NCBI RefSeq assembly: GCF_012911935.1
Contig: NZ_JAAXLA010000047.1
Location: forward strand, 1 to 52,015
Source of the DNA: Pseudonocardia acidicola
GTDB taxonomy: Bacteria; Actinomycetota; Actinomycetes; Mycobacteriales; Pseudonocardiaceae
DNA length: 52,015 nt
Reading direction: 5' to 3'
Both the position numbers and the translations under genes were made by a program. The notes beneath the pieces were generated by a model. It ran no database searches. It worked only from the letters and a program-made list of their open reading frames with translations, and was not told the DNA's origin. Position 1 is the stretch's first letter; each line of letters starts with the position of its first letter. This document shows positions 1 through 8,303 of the stretch, one piece after another.

Positions 1-23
1 AAGAGACAGGAGTGGGGGCGGGG

Positions 24-461
24 TCAGCCGGGGATGCCGGTCCAGCCGTAGACGTGCTCGAGCCGCAGGGTCAGCACCAGCCGGCGGTCGGCGACCATCG
101 CCGCGCGGTACTCGTCCCAGTCCGGGTGCTCGCCCTGGACCTCGCGGTACAGGGCGACGAGCGCCTCCACGGCCGCGTCCTGCGGGTCGGTGGCCACCGG
201 GGACAGCTCCGCGATGCCCTCCCCGACCGCGTAGCCGCTCAGGTCCGGCCTGTTCACCTGGAAGCTGGCACGTGGGTCGCGGCGCAGGTTGCGGGTCTTG
301 GCGCGGTCATCGGTGACGGAGACGCGGACGGTGCGGGTTCCGGGGTCGAACGCGTGGGTGACGAGCGATGCCTGCGGGCGGCCGTCTCGCTTGAGGGTGA
401 TCAGCACGCCGCCCCGCTGCTCGGCGAACAGGGACAGCAGCCCGTCCTCGGTGGATGACAT
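24..461 (-). CDS. PPOX-class split-barrel (FMN/F420-dependent) oxidoreductase
   Basis: The 145-residue product has the pattern of the actinobacterial PPOX-class family of small FMN/F420-binding split-barrel proteins. It opens with short strands around 'GVLITLKRDGRPQASLV' (about residues 18-34), followed by 'RVSVTDDRAKTRNLRRDP' (about 47-64), the basic loop that often contacts cofactor phosphate. The C-terminal 'LTLRLEHVYGWTG' is typical of the family. Such proteins bind F420, FMN or biliverdin-like ligands in the cytoplasm; the substrate here cannot be read. I chose ATG at 461 because a TAGCGT -10 hexamer lies 7 bases upstream with no Shine-Dalgarno, as expected for a leaderless mRNA. It is transcribed divergently from the prepilin peptidase gene. 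Confidence 0.85.
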   Translation of the reverse strand: MSSTEDGLLSLFAEQRGGVLITLKRDGRPQASLVTHAFDPGTRTVRVSVTDDRAKTRNLRRDPRASFQVNRPDLSGYAVGEGIAELSPVATDPQDAAVEALVALYREVQGEHPDWDEYRAAMVADRRLVLTLRLEHVYGWTGIPG

Positions 462-468
462 GGGACCG

Positions 469-474
469 ACGCTA
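469..474 (-). promoter_or_regulatory. -10 hexamer of a predicted leaderless promoter (PPOX gene)
   Basis: TAGCGT reads toward the PPOX gene and ends 7 bases before its ATG at 461, so transcription would begin at or next to the start codon. No convincing -35 is visible. Confidence 0.5.
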
Positions 475-633
475 GTGATCACGGTGCGGGCGTGCCACGC
501 GCTATCACGACGGTGCGACGGCGCGGCGTGCCCGGGCGTCCTGGTGCCCGGTCTGTACACATCGGGACCCCGCCGTCCACAGCCGTGCGGGTGGGTCTGG
601 TCCGGTCGGGCGCGCTGCGGCCAGCATCGGGGC

Positions 634-1305
634 ATGCCGTTCACCGTTGCCGTCAGTGGTGCCACCGGTGGCGCCGTCACCGCAGCCGGGTTCGCCGTCG
701 CGGGCCTGCTGGCAGGTTCCGCCGCCCGGGTCCTGCTCGCCCGGATGCGCCGCGGGGCCCGGGTGCCGCCGCCCTGCTGCGAGCTCGCCGTCGGCGTGCT
801 GTGGGCCGCGACCGGCGCGGCCTGGGCGGCCGGTGCGCTGCCCTCCGGCTGGCTGCCTGTGCTGCTCGGGCTGGGCTGGCTCGCGGTCGCCCTCGCGGCG
901 GTCGACGTCCTGCATCGCCGGCTGCCCGACGCGCTCACGCTGCCGGCACTACCCGCCGCGCTGCTGCTGCTCGCCCCGCTCGGCGCCGCCACGGTGCTGC
1001 GGGCGAGCGCCGGGGCCGTCCTGCTGGTGGCCGTGCACGGCGTGGTCCACCTGCTGGCGCCGCGGGCACTGGGTGCGGGCGACGTCAAGCTCGCGGCGCC
1101 GCTCGGGGCGGTGCTGGCCGCCGGATCGTGGTCGGCGCCGGTGCTCGGCGCGCTGCTCGCCGCGGTGATCACCGGGCTGGTCGCGGTGGCCGGTCTGGCC
1201 TGCGGCGGCCTGGCTCGGGGCGCCGCGGTGCCGCACGGCCCGTCCATGCTGGCGGCCGGATGGCTGATGCTGGCGGGTACGGGGCTGGCCGCGGGCGCGG
1301 GGTGA
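634..1305 (+). CDS. Prepilin peptidase (A24 family aspartic protease, TadV/CpaA-like)
   Basis: This 223-residue polytopic membrane protein has the two aspartate motifs of A24 prepilin peptidases: 'VDVLHRRLPD' (Asp91, the D...xxxxPD motif) and 'GAGDVKL' (Asp150, the GxGD motif). It is short because it lacks the cytoplasmic N-methyltransferase domain of PilD, as in Tad/Flp-type enzymes. It would cleave the leader of Flp/Tad or type IV-like prepilins at the membrane. At least six Leu/Ala/Val-rich segments cover almost the whole chain. ATG 634 follows 'CAGCATCGGGGC', the same 12 bases that precede priA. The gene ends 13 bases before aroC. No pilin or Tad ATPase gene is nearby. Confidence 0.85.
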   Translation: MPFTVAVSGATGGAVTAAGFAVAGLLAGSAARVLLARMRRGARVPPPCCELAVGVLWAATGAAWAAGALPSGWLPVLLGLGWLAVALAAVDVLHRRLPDALTLPALPAALLLLAPLGAATVLRASAGAVLLVAVHGVVHLLAPRALGAGDVKLAAPLGAVLAAGSWSAPVLGALLAAVITGLVAVAGLACGGLARGAAVPHGPSMLAAGWLMLAGTGLAAGAG

Positions 1306-1318
1306 GAGGATTGCCTGC

Positions 1319-2500
1319 GTGTTGCGTTGGATCACCGCTGGGGAATCGCACGGTCCCGCGCTGGTTGCCGTCCTCGAGGGCATGGTCGCCGGCGTCGAGA
1401 TCACCACCAAGGAGCTGGCCGCCGAGCTGGCGCGCCGCCGCCTGGGCTACGGGCGGGGTGCGCGGATGAAGTTCGAGGCCGATGAGCTCGAGGTGATCGG
1501 CGGCGTGCGGCACGGGGTGACCCAGGGCGGGCCGGTCGCGGTCCGCATCGGCAACACCGAGTGGCCCAAGTGGGAGACCGTGATGGCGGCCGACCCGGTG
1601 GACCCCGAGCTCATCGCTAACCGGGCCCGTAACGCGCCGCTGACCCGGCCGCGGCCCGGGCACGCCGACCTGTCGGGGATGACGAAGTTCGGCTTCGACG
1701 ACGCCCGCCCGGTGCTCGAGCGGGCGAGCGCGCGGGAGACGGCGTCGCGGGTCGTGCTCGGCACGGTCGCCAAGGCGTTCCTCAAGCAGGCCCTGGGCGT
1801 CGACATCGTGTCGCACGTGGTGGCGCTCGGCGCGGTCGACGCGCTCGACGGGGAGCTGCCCGGCCCCGACGACTTCGAACGGATCGACGCCAGCCCGGTG
1901 CGGGCCTACTCCGAGGCGACGACCGCGGCGATGGTGGCCGAGGTCGACGCCGCTCAGCGCGACGGCGACACCCTGGGCGGGGTGGTCGAGGTGATCGCCT
2001 ACGGGATGCCGGTCGGGGTCGGTTCCTACGTGCACTCCGACCGCCGCCTCGACGCCCGGCTCGCCGGCGCGCTGATGGGTATCCAGGCCATGAAGGGCGT
2101 GGAGATCGGCGACGGGTTCCGCACCGCGCACCGTCGCGGCAGCGCCGCGCACGACGAGATGGTCCCGGGTGACCCGATCAAGCGGCTGTCCAACCGGGCC
2201 GGCGGCATCGAGGGCGGCATGACCAACGGCGAGCCGGTGCGGGTCCGGGTCGCGATGAAGCCGATCTCCACGGTGCCGCGTGCGCTGCAGACCGTCGACA
2301 TGGCGACCGGTGAGGCCGCCCAGGCCATCCACCAGCGCTCCGACGTGTGCGCGGTGCCGGCGGCCGGCGTGGTGGCCGAGGCGATGGTCGCGCTGGTCCT
2401 GGCGGACGCGACGCTGGAGAAGTTCGGCGGCGACTCGCTGCCGGAGACGGTCCGCAACGTGCGGTCCTACCTGGAAGCCAGCGGCGGCGTGGCGGGATGA
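1319..2500 (+). CDS. aroC: Chorismate synthase
   Basis: The product catalyses the last step of the shikimate pathway, the FMN-dependent 1,4-elimination of phosphate from 5-enolpyruvylshikimate-3-phosphate. It is 393 residues, the usual actinobacterial length. Visible family signatures are 'GESHGPAL' near residue 8, 'RPGHADL' near 115, 'RASARETASRV' near 137 and 'RAGGIEGGMTNGEPV' near 295. GTG at 1319 is supported by AGAGGA eight bases upstream. The stop overlaps the aroK start (ATGA), so aroC and aroK are translationally coupled. The aroC-aroK-aroB order matches Mycobacterium and Streptomyces. Confidence 0.98.
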   Translation: MLRWITAGESHGPALVAVLEGMVAGVEITTKELAAELARRRLGYGRGARMKFEADELEVIGGVRHGVTQGGPVAVRIGNTEWPKWETVMAADPVDPELIANRARNAPLTRPRPGHADLSGMTKFGFDDARPVLERASARETASRVVLGTVAKAFLKQALGVDIVSHVVALGAVDALDGELPGPDDFERIDASPVRAYSEATTAAMVAEVDAAQRDGDTLGGVVEVIAYGMPVGVGSYVHSDRRLDARLAGALMGIQAMKGVEIGDGFRTAHRRGSAAHDEMVPGDPIKRLSNRAGGIEGGMTNGEPVRVRVAMKPISTVPRALQTVDMATGEAAQAIHQRSDVCAVPAAGVVAEAMVALVLADATLEKFGGDSLPETVRNVRSYLEASGGVAG

Positions 2501-3117
2501 GTGCCCCGACGCGCCCCAGGCTGGTGCTCGTCGGACCCCCGGGGTCCGGCAAGAGCACCGTCGGCAAGGTGCTCGCCCGCCGGCTGGGGGTGAGCTTCAC
2601 CGACATCGACGTGCTCATCGAGCAGCAGATCGGCAAGACGATCGCGGAGATGTTCACCCAGGACGGCGAGGACGCGTTCCGGGCGCTGGAGCGGGAGGTG
2701 GTAGCCCGCGCGCTGCAGGAGGCCGACGGCGTGCTCGCCCTCGGCGGCGGCTCGGTGCTGGCCGCGTCCACCCGCGAGGCGCTGCGCGGGCACCGGGTGG
2801 TGTCGCTGAAGGTCGGGCTGGCCGACGGCCTGCGCCGTACCGGGATGTCGACCGCGCGCCCGCTGCTGGCCGGGGTCAACCCGCGGGCCACGTTCAAGGC
2901 GCTGCTCGACGCCCGCGCGCCGCTGTACCGCGAGGTCGCCACCGTGGAGGTCGACACGGTGCGGCGCAGCGCGAACCAGGTGGCCACCGCGGTGCTGCTC
3001 GCGCTGGGTGAGACCGACGCGGCCCCGCAGGGCGAGCCGGACGAGGACGAGCCGTTGGACCGGCCCACCCCGCATGAGGCGGTCCCGCTGCCCGATCCGC
3101 TCGGCCACCCCCGTTAG
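2497..3117 (+). CDS. aroK: Shikimate kinase
   Basis: This 206-residue P-loop kinase makes shikimate-3-phosphate from shikimate and ATP. The Walker A motif GPPGSGKST covers residues 13-21, the shikimate-binding/Mg region 'TDIDVLIE' lies at about 35-42, 'LGGGSVL' lies near 87, and the lid 'RTGMSTARPLL' near 114-124. The last 35 or so residues form an acidic, proline-rich tail (EPDEDEPLD...) beyond the core of about 170 residues, with no recognisable domain. The ATG overlaps the aroC stop by four bases. Confidence 0.97.
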   Translation: MSAPTRPRLVLVGPPGSGKSTVGKVLARRLGVSFTDIDVLIEQQIGKTIAEMFTQDGEDAFRALEREVVARALQEADGVLALGGGSVLAASTREALRGHRVVSLKVGLADGLRRTGMSTARPLLAGVNPRATFKALLDARAPLYREVATVEVDTVRRSANQVATAVLLALGETDAAPQGEPDEDEPLDRPTPHEAVPLPDPLGHPR

Positions 3118-3120
3118 GGT
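3115..3120 (+). promoter_or_regulatory. -10 hexamer of a predicted leaderless promoter (aroB)
   Basis: TAGGGT overlaps the aroK stop codon and lies 8 bases before the aroB ATG. No Shine-Dalgarno sequence sits between them, so aroB may have its own leaderless transcript as well as read-through from aroC-aroK. Confidence 0.5.
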
Positions 3121-3128
3121 CTCGCGGT

Positions 3129-4217
3129 ATGACCGAACCGGTGCGGATCGAGGTCGCCGCGGAGCGGCGCTACCAGGTGCTCGTCGGCCGTGACGTGCGC
3201 GCCGAGCTGGCCGGGGTGATCACCGGGCTGGGCGCCGCGGCGGCCGTGCTGGTGCACCAGCCCGCGCTGACCGACGTCGCGGAGAAGGTGCGCGCCGAGC
3301 TGGAGGCCGCGGGCGTCGACGCGCACCGGGTGGAGGTACCCGACGCCGAGGAGGGCAAGTCGCTCGCCGTCGCCGGCTTCTGCTGGGAGGTGTGCGGCCA
3401 GATCGGACTCACCCGCGGTGACGTGGTCATCGGGCTCGGTGGGGGAGCGGTCACCGACCTCGCCGGGTTCGTGGCCGCCACCTGGATGCGTGGGGTGAAG
3501 GTCGTGCAGGTGCCGACCACGCTGCTGGCCATGGTCGACGCCGCGGTCGGCGGCAAGACCGGGATCAACACCGCGGCCGGCAAGAACCTGGTCGGCGCCT
3601 TCCACGAGCCGTCGGCGGTGCTGGTCGACCTGGCCACCCTGGAGACGCTGCCCCCGGCCGAGCTGGTCGCCGGCATGGCCGAGATCGTCAAGGCCGGCTT
3701 CATCGCCGACCCGGTGATCCTCGACCTGATCGAGCGTGACCCGGTCGCCGCGCTGGACCCGACCGGCGCCGTGCTGCCCGAGCTGGTCCGCCGCTCGATC
3801 CAGGTCAAGGCCGACGTCGTGTCCGCCGACCTGCGCGAGTCGCACCTGCGGGAGATCCTCAACTACGGCCACACCCTCGGGCACGCGATCGAGCGCCGCG
3901 AGGACTACACCTGGCGGCACGGAGCCGCGGTCAGCGTCGGCCTGGTGTTCGCGGCCGAGCTGGCCCGTGCCGCCGGCCGGCTCGACGACGCGACCGCCGA
4001 CCGGCACCGTGCGGTGCTCGGCGCGCTGGGCCTGCCGGTGTGCTACGTGCCGGGCGCGCTGCCCGAGCTGGTGGAGACCATGCGCGGGGACAAGAAGGCC
4101 CGGGCCGGGATGCTGCGGTTCGTCGTGCTCGACGGGCTGGCCCGGCCCGGCCGCCTGGAAGGCCCCGAGCCGGCGCTGCTCGAGCAGGCCTACGCGGCGA
4201 TCAGCACGGCCGGCTGA
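3129..4217 (+). CDS. aroB: 3-dehydroquinate synthase
   Basis: This 362-residue NAD- and divalent-metal-dependent enzyme converts DAHP to 3-dehydroquinate, the second shikimate step. Family signatures in order are 'GLGGGAVTDLAGFVA' (about 102-116), 'TTLLAMVDAAVGGKTGIN' (about 131-148), 'KNLVGAFHEP', the metal-ligand helix 'AEIVKAGF', and 'ILNYGHTLGHAIE' with the zinc histidines (about 243-255). The ATG at 3129 is 11 bases past the aroK stop. Its 3' end faces the hydrolase on the opposite strand with only 13 bases between. Confidence 0.98.
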   Translation: MTEPVRIEVAAERRYQVLVGRDVRAELAGVITGLGAAAAVLVHQPALTDVAEKVRAELEAAGVDAHRVEVPDAEEGKSLAVAGFCWEVCGQIGLTRGDVVIGLGGGAVTDLAGFVAATWMRGVKVVQVPTTLLAMVDAAVGGKTGINTAAGKNLVGAFHEPSAVLVDLATLETLPPAELVAGMAEIVKAGFIADPVILDLIERDPVAALDPTGAVLPELVRRSIQVKADVVSADLRESHLREILNYGHTLGHAIERREDYTWRHGAAVSVGLVFAAELARAAGRLDDATADRHRAVLGALGLPVCYVPGALPELVETMRGDKKARAGMLRFVVLDGLARPGRLEGPEPALLEQAYAAISTAG

Positions 4218-4230
4218 TCGCGCCTGCCGG

Positions 4231-4938
4231 TCAGCCGAACGCCATCCGGAACTCCTCCACCGAGCGCGGCCGGAAGACCACGTTGGTCCGGCGGACGTGG
4301 ATCAGCGACGCCGCCGGCTCCTCGGAGTACTGATGCCCCGGGTGCACGACCGGGTTGCCGATCAGCCTGGCGAGCTGCTGCAGGCTCGCGTACATCGCGT
4401 CCGGGTCCCCGCCGGGGAAGTCGGTGCGCCCGCAGCCCTGCAGGAACAGCGTGTCCCCGGCGATGAGCCGGTCGGCGACCAGGAAGCACTGGCTGCCGGG
4501 GGTGTGCCCGGGGGTGTGCAGCAGCCGGATCGGCACCGCCCCGACCTGCAGGAGGTCGTCGTGCTCGTGCGCGGTGAGGTCGGTGGCCGAGACCCCGGTG
4601 CCGCGGCGCACCCACTCGGCCTCGTCCCGGTGGACGTGCACCGGGACCGGTGCGGTGCCCAGGAGCTCGGCGAGCCCGGACAGCGGGTGCCCCATCAGGT
4701 CGCCGCCCACGTGGTCGGGATGGTGGTGGGTGACGAGCACCCCGGTCAGGCGCATGTCGTCGGCGGCGAGGATGTCGAGCAGGTCCCCGGGGGCGTAGGC
4801 CGGATCGACCACGACCGCCTCGCGCGAGGCGGCGTCGCCGATCAGGTACGAGAAGTTGACCATCTGGGTGGCGATCGGGTCGCCCACCGCGAAGTCCCGG
4901 CCGGAGAGCAGCTGACGGAAGTACACGCCGTCGGTCAT
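4231..4938 (-). CDS. MBL-fold metallo-hydrolase (glyoxalase II-like)
   Basis: The 235-residue product carries the metallo-beta-lactamase zinc motif 'THHHPDHVGG' (about 72-81), a second histidine in 'LLHTPGHTPGSQCF', the bridging aspartate in 'IAGDTLFLQGCGRTD' and the last histidine in 'VHPGHQYS'. This is the glyoxalase II / persulfide dioxygenase-like branch. The substrate is uncertain, with hydrolysis of a thioester such as S-lactoylglutathione or an actinobacterial thiol conjugate most plausible. ATG 4938 is chosen over in-frame upstream codons because it opens on the conserved N-terminus and has a TAGGGT -10 seven bases upstream. Mycobacteria keep a similar gene near aroB/pepQ. Confidence 0.9.
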   Translation of the reverse strand: MTDGVYFRQLLSGRDFAVGDPIATQMVNFSYLIGDAASREAVVVDPAYAPGDLLDILAADDMRLTGVLVTHHHPDHVGGDLMGHPLSGLAELLGTAPVPVHVHRDEAEWVRRGTGVSATDLTAHEHDDLLQVGAVPIRLLHTPGHTPGSQCFLVADRLIAGDTLFLQGCGRTDFPGGDPDAMYASLQQLARLIGNPVVHPGHQYSEEPAASLIHVRRTNVVFRPRSVEEFRMAFG

Positions 4939-4945
4939 GGCCGCC

Positions 4946-4951
4946 ACCCTA
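4946..4951 (-). promoter_or_regulatory. -10 hexamer of a predicted leaderless promoter (MBL hydrolase)
   Basis: On the reverse strand TAGGGT lies 7 bases before the hydrolase ATG at 4938. Only 57 bases separate this start from the divergent peptidase start, so the two promoters are packed back to back. Confidence 0.5.
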
Positions 4952-4983
4952 TGGTTCGCCGTCGGTGCCCGCCGAGTGCTCCG

Positions 4984-4989
4984 TAGGCT
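4984..4989 (+). promoter_or_regulatory. -10 hexamer of a predicted leaderless promoter (pepQ)
   Basis: TAGGCT is followed by six bases and then ATG 4996, with no Shine-Dalgarno. Confidence 0.55.
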
Positions 4990-4995
4990 GGGCGC

Positions 4996-6081
4996 ATGCC
5001 CTTCCCGTCCCGCCGGGAGGCGCTGCGTGGCCTGCTGCGCGCCGCCGACCTGGACGCGCTGCTGGTCACCGACCTGGTCAACGTCCGATACCTGACCGGG
5101 TTCACCGGCTCGAACGCCGCGCTGCTGGTGCACGCCGGGGGCGAGGCGGGCAGCCGGTTCAGCACCGACGGGCGCTACCTGACCCAGAGCGCGGCCGAGG
5201 TGCCCGCCCTGGAGCGGGTGATCGAGCGGGCCGGCGCGTGCGCGCTCGCCGGGCTGGCCGCCGGGCTCGGGGTGCGGCGGCTCGGTTTCGAGTCCGACGC
5301 GGTGACCGTCGATGCGCACCTCACGCTGGCCGAGGCGGCCGGTGACGCCGAGCTGCGCCGGGCCCCCGGCCTCGTCCAGCAGCTGCGGGTCGTCAAGGAC
5401 GACAGCGAGATCGCCGCGCTGCGGGCCGCCTGCGCCGCCGCCGACGCCGCGCTCGCCGACCTGCTCGCCGCCGGCGGGCTGCGTCCCGGGCGCACCGAAC
5501 GCGAGGTCGCGCTGGATCTGGAGAACCGGATGCGCGGCCACGGCGCCGCCGGCCCGGCGTTCGAGACGATCCTGGCCGCCGGTGCGAACTCGGCGATCCC
5601 GCACCACCGGCCCACCGCCGCGGTGCTGCGCCGCGGCGACCTGGTGAAGCTGGACTTCGGGGCGCTCGTCGACGGCTACCACTCCGACATGACGCGCACC
5701 GTCGTGCTCGGTCCCGCCGCGGACTGGCAGCGCGAGCTGTACGCGCTGGTCGCCCGGGCGCAGGCGGCGGGCCGGGCGGCACTGACCCCGGGGACGGAGG
5801 CGAGCCGGGTCGACGCCGCGTCCCGCGACGTGATCGTCGCCGCCGGTCGTGGGCCGGAGTTCATGCACGGGCTGGGGCACGGCGTGGGCCTGCAGATCCA
5901 CGAGGCGCCGGCCCTGTCCGCCGCCGGGAGCGACACGCTGGCGCCCGGCATGGCCGTGACCGTCGAGCCGGGCGTCTACCTGGCCGGGCGGGGTGGGGTG
6001 CGCATCGAGGACACCCTGGTGGTGCGCGACGGCGAGCCGGAGGTGCTCACCCTGACCGGCCGCGACCTCGTCGAGCTCTGA
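4996..6081 (+). CDS. pepQ: Xaa-Pro aminopeptidase/dipeptidase, M24 family
   Basis: This 361-residue metallopeptidase has a creatinase-like N-terminal domain (about 1-125, including 'VTDLVNVRYLTGFTGSN') and a C-terminal pita-bread catalytic domain. The dimetal ligands are visible in 'LDFGALVDGYHSDMTRT' (two Asp), 'HGLGHGVGL' (His), 'TVEPGVYL' (Glu) and 'RIEDTLVV' (Glu). It cleaves X-Pro bonds in cytosolic peptides. Its position just before efp is conserved in mycobacteria and streptomycetes; EF-P helps ribosomes through proline runs, while this enzyme recycles proline peptides. Confidence 0.93.
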   Translation: MPFPSRREALRGLLRAADLDALLVTDLVNVRYLTGFTGSNAALLVHAGGEAGSRFSTDGRYLTQSAAEVPALERVIERAGACALAGLAAGLGVRRLGFESDAVTVDAHLTLAEAAGDAELRRAPGLVQQLRVVKDDSEIAALRAACAAADAALADLLAAGGLRPGRTEREVALDLENRMRGHGAAGPAFETILAAGANSAIPHHRPTAAVLRRGDLVKLDFGALVDGYHSDMTRTVVLGPAADWQRELYALVARAQAAGRAALTPGTEASRVDAASRDVIVAAGRGPEFMHGLGHGVGLQIHEAPALSAAGSDTLAPGMAVTVEPGVYLAGRGGVRIEDTLVVRDGEPEVLTLTGRDLVEL

Positions 6082-6282
6082 GAGCGCCGGGGTCGGCGTT
6101 CGGCTCGTCCGGAGGGGAGCGTCCGTCACTCGCGGCACAGCGGTATCCTGGTCAACGGCATGGCGGAGCCGCCGGTATCGGATGGCGTCCGCATCGAGAC
6201 ACCCTGGCGCCACGGCGAAGCCGATCACCCGAGGACTGATCGCCGCCCTGCGCGCCCGTACCGACCCAGGAGAGATCCGCAC

Positions 6283-6846
6283 GTGGCCACCACGAACGAC
6301 CTGAAGAACGGCTTGGTGCTCAACCTGGAGGGCCAGCTCTGGTCCGTCCAGGCGTTCCAGCACGTCAAGCCGGGCAAGGGCGGCGCCTTCGTGCGCACCA
6401 CGCTGAAGAACGTGCTCACGGGCAAGGTCGTCGACAAGACCTTCAACGCCGGCACCAAGGTCGACACCGCGACGGTCGACCGGCGCGACATGACCTACCT
6501 GTACCGCGACGGCAGCGACTTCGTCTTCATGGACGGCGACACCTACGACCAGATCCCGATCTCCGAGCAGGTCGTGGGCTCCGCGGCCGACTACATGCTG
6601 GAGAACCAGACCGCGATGGTCGCGCTGCACGACGGCGTGCCGCTCTACGTCGAGCTCCCCACGTCGGTGGAGCTCGTCGTCTCCCACACGGACCCGGGCC
6701 TGCAGGGCGACCGGTCCACCGGCGGCACCAAGCCGGCCACGCTCGAGACCGGCGCGGAGATCCAGGTCCCGCTGTTCCTCACGACCGGCGAGAAGGTCAA
6801 GGTGGACACCCGCGACGGTCGTTACCTCGGCCGCGTCAGCTCCTGA
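6283..6846 (+). CDS. efp: Translation elongation factor P
   Basis: The 187-residue product has the three beta-barrel domains of EF-P, which binds between the ribosomal P and E sites and relieves stalling at polyproline. The tip loop is 'KPGKGGAF' with Lys32 at the usual modification position. The C-terminal domain contains 'HTDPGLQGDRSTGGTKPATLETGAEIQVPLF'-type sequence, matching the family signature. GTG 6283 is preferred because the protein then starts on the conserved 'MATTNDLKNG' and CAGGAGA lies 9 bases upstream; an in-frame ATG at 6160 would add 41 atypical residues. TATCCT at 6144-6149 is a possible -10, giving a leader of about 125 bases. Confidence 0.97.
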   Translation: MATTNDLKNGLVLNLEGQLWSVQAFQHVKPGKGGAFVRTTLKNVLTGKVVDKTFNAGTKVDTATVDRRDMTYLYRDGSDFVFMDGDTYDQIPISEQVVGSAADYMLENQTAMVALHDGVPLYVELPTSVELVVSHTDPGLQGDRSTGGTKPATLETGAEIQVPLFLTTGEKVKVDTRDGRYLGRVSS

Positions 6847-6847
6847 C

Positions 6848-7267
6848 GTGCGCGCGCGCACCAAGGCACGCAAACGCGCGCTGGACATCCTGTTCGAGTC
6901 CGAGGCCCGCGGCGACGCACCCCTGGAGGTGCTGACCCACCGTCGGGAGACCGACGATGCGCCGCCGGTCTCGGACTACGCCGCGATGCTCGTCGAGGGG
7001 GTCGTGGCTCACCGGGACCGCATCGATCAGCTGCTCGCCGAGCACGCCGAGGGCTGGACGGTCGCCCGGATGCCCGCGGTCGACCGCACTCTGCTGCGGA
7101 TCGGCGTCTTCGAGCTGCTCTGGGTCGACGAGATCGACGACCCGGTCGCGATCACCGAGGCGGTCGAGCTCGCGCGGACGCTGTCCACCGACGACTCGCC
7201 GCGGTTCATCAACGGCGTGCTCGGCCGGATCGCCGACATCGCCGAGCACCTGCGCGCCACCCGCTGA
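6848..7267 (+). CDS. nusB: Transcription antitermination factor NusB
   Basis: The 139-residue, all-helical product has the NusB core: 'ARKRALDILFESEARG' at the N-terminus and 'AVELARTLSTDDSPRFINGVLGRI' near the C-terminus. NusB binds boxA RNA together with NusE (S10) during rRNA antitermination. The GTG start lies one base after the efp stop, so efp and nusB are co-transcribed. This pairing is conserved in actinobacteria. In Streptomyces the next gene is bldD; here the region 7.3-11.7 kb is interposed. Confidence 0.97.
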   Translation: MRARTKARKRALDILFESEARGDAPLEVLTHRRETDDAPPVSDYAAMLVEGVVAHRDRIDQLLAEHAEGWTVARMPAVDRTLLRIGVFELLWVDEIDDPVAITEAVELARTLSTDDSPRFINGVLGRIADIAEHLRATR

Positions 7268-7335
7268 TCCGCTCGGGAGCGCGGGGCCGGTCTCGCGTCA
7301 CCCGATGAGCCGTCGGCGCCGGCCGGCGTGCGGAC

Positions 7336-7341
7336 GACGAT
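7336..7341 (+). promoter_or_regulatory. Possible -10 of a leaderless promoter (DUF6092-like gene)
   Basis: GACGAT lies six bases before ATG 7348. The hexamer departs from TANNNT at its first position, so this is weaker than the others. Confidence 0.3.
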
Positions 7342-7347
7342 CGCGGG

Positions 7348-7671
7348 ATGACCTCGCGACTCGTGCTCGACGAAGACGACGCGCTGGAGCTGCTGGCCTA
7401 CCTGGTCACGGCGGCCCGGACGCAGGTGGACGAGGCGGCCGAGTACGGCCCGATGCGGCTGCTCACGGCTGCCGGCCGGCTCGCGGCGATGATCGAACCG
7501 CAGGCGTCGGAGGGGGTCCGGGAGCTGCTTGCCGGAGCGCTCGGCTCGGTGCCACCCACTGCGGTCCCACGGGCCGGGCGGGACGCCTACGTCGCGCGTC
7601 TGGACGGCATCTGCCGGGAGGTCGCCGGGTACCTGAGCACGCGCTTCGCCCCCGACCGCCGGCTCGTGTGA
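7348..7671 (+). CDS. Small conserved protein, DUF6092-like
   Basis: The 107-residue, mostly helical protein begins 'DEDDALELLAYLVTAARTQVDEAAEYGPMRLL'-like and resembles, from memory, the actinobacterial DUF6092 family of about 100 residues. It has no signal peptide, membrane segment or catalytic motif that I can see. Third-position GC is as high as in its neighbours, supporting real coding. Its stop overlaps the GTG of the nitroreductase gene (GTGA), so the two are probably one transcript. Function unknown. Confidence 0.75.
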   Translation: MTSRLVLDEDDALELLAYLVTAARTQVDEAAEYGPMRLLTAAGRLAAMIEPQASEGVRELLAGALGSVPPTAVPRAGRDAYVARLDGICREVAGYLSTRFAPDRRLV

Positions 7672-8261
7672 GCGACCGGATGGTCCTCACCGACGGCGCG
7701 AACCCGGTGCTGCGTGCCATTCGCACCCGCCGGGTGGTTCGCGCCATGACCGACCAGCCGGTGGAGCGCACCCAGCTCGAAGCCGTGCTCGACGCTGCCC
7801 GCTACGCGCCGAGCGCGGGCAACCGGCACCTGCACCGGTTCGTCGTGACCGACGATCCGGCGATCCTGCGGGTGCTGCGCATGGTCTCCCCGGGGATGGT
7901 CCAGCGGCCCACGGCGGCCGTCACGATCTGCATCGACCATCCGCTCGCCGCCGACTACGGGTTCGGGCCGGGGAGCACCGGGCTGTTCGTCGACGTCGGC
8001 ACGATCGCGGCCACCATGCTGCTCGCCGCGCACGCCGTCGGGCTCGCCGCCGGGCCCGTGACCTCGTTCAGCCGCGCGGCGGTCGGTGTCGTGCTGCGGC
8101 TGCCGGAAGGCTGGAGCCCGGAACTCCTCGTGTGCCTCGGGCACCCGGCACCCGACCAGCCACCACCGATGGGGCGGCGGCCGTTGCTGAGCTGGCGCGA
8201 CCTCACCCGATGGGTCGCCACCGGCCCCGCCGACGCCGGCGCTGCGGACCGGCCCGGGTGA
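7668..8261 (+). CDS. Nitroreductase family protein
   Basis: The 197-residue product has the FMN-binding nitroreductase fold. 'AIRTRRVVRAMTDQPVE' (about 14-30) is the phosphate-binding arginine cluster, 'LDAARYAPSAGNRHLHRFVV' (about 38-57) carries the flavin-contacting Ser/Asn, and 'ATMLLAAHAVGLAAGPVT' is the central helix. The C-terminal 'LVCLGHPAP' is typical. Such enzymes use NAD(P)H to reduce nitro-aromatics, quinones or other acceptors. GTG 7668 is chosen because it gives the usual N-terminus and overlaps the upstream stop; longer reading adds arginine-rich junk. A strong hairpin follows the stop. Confidence 0.88.
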   Translation: MSDRMVLTDGANPVLRAIRTRRVVRAMTDQPVERTQLEAVLDAARYAPSAGNRHLHRFVVTDDPAILRVLRMVSPGMVQRPTAAVTICIDHPLAADYGFGPGSTGLFVDVGTIAATMLLAAHAVGLAAGPVTSFSRAAVGVVLRLPEGWSPELLVCLGHPAPDQPPPMGRRPLLSWRDLTRWVATGPADAGAADRPG

Positions 8262-8269
8262 GCACGACC

Positions 8270-8290
8270 GCGGCCGCACGGTGCGGCCGC
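8270..8290. terminator. Hairpin terminator between convergent genes
   Basis: GCGGCCGCA and TGCGGCCGC form a perfect 9-bp stem with a 3-base loop. It sits in the 42 bases between the converging nitroreductase and UbiA genes and can serve both strands. No U-tract follows, as is common in high-GC actinobacteria. Confidence 0.7.
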
Positions 8291-8303
8291 CCACCTGGAC
8301 CGG

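Noticed and set aside
6160..6282. ATG 6160 as an upstream start for EF-P
   Set aside because: It would add 41 Arg/Pro-rich residues before the conserved EF-P start; GTG 6283 has a proper ribosome binding site.
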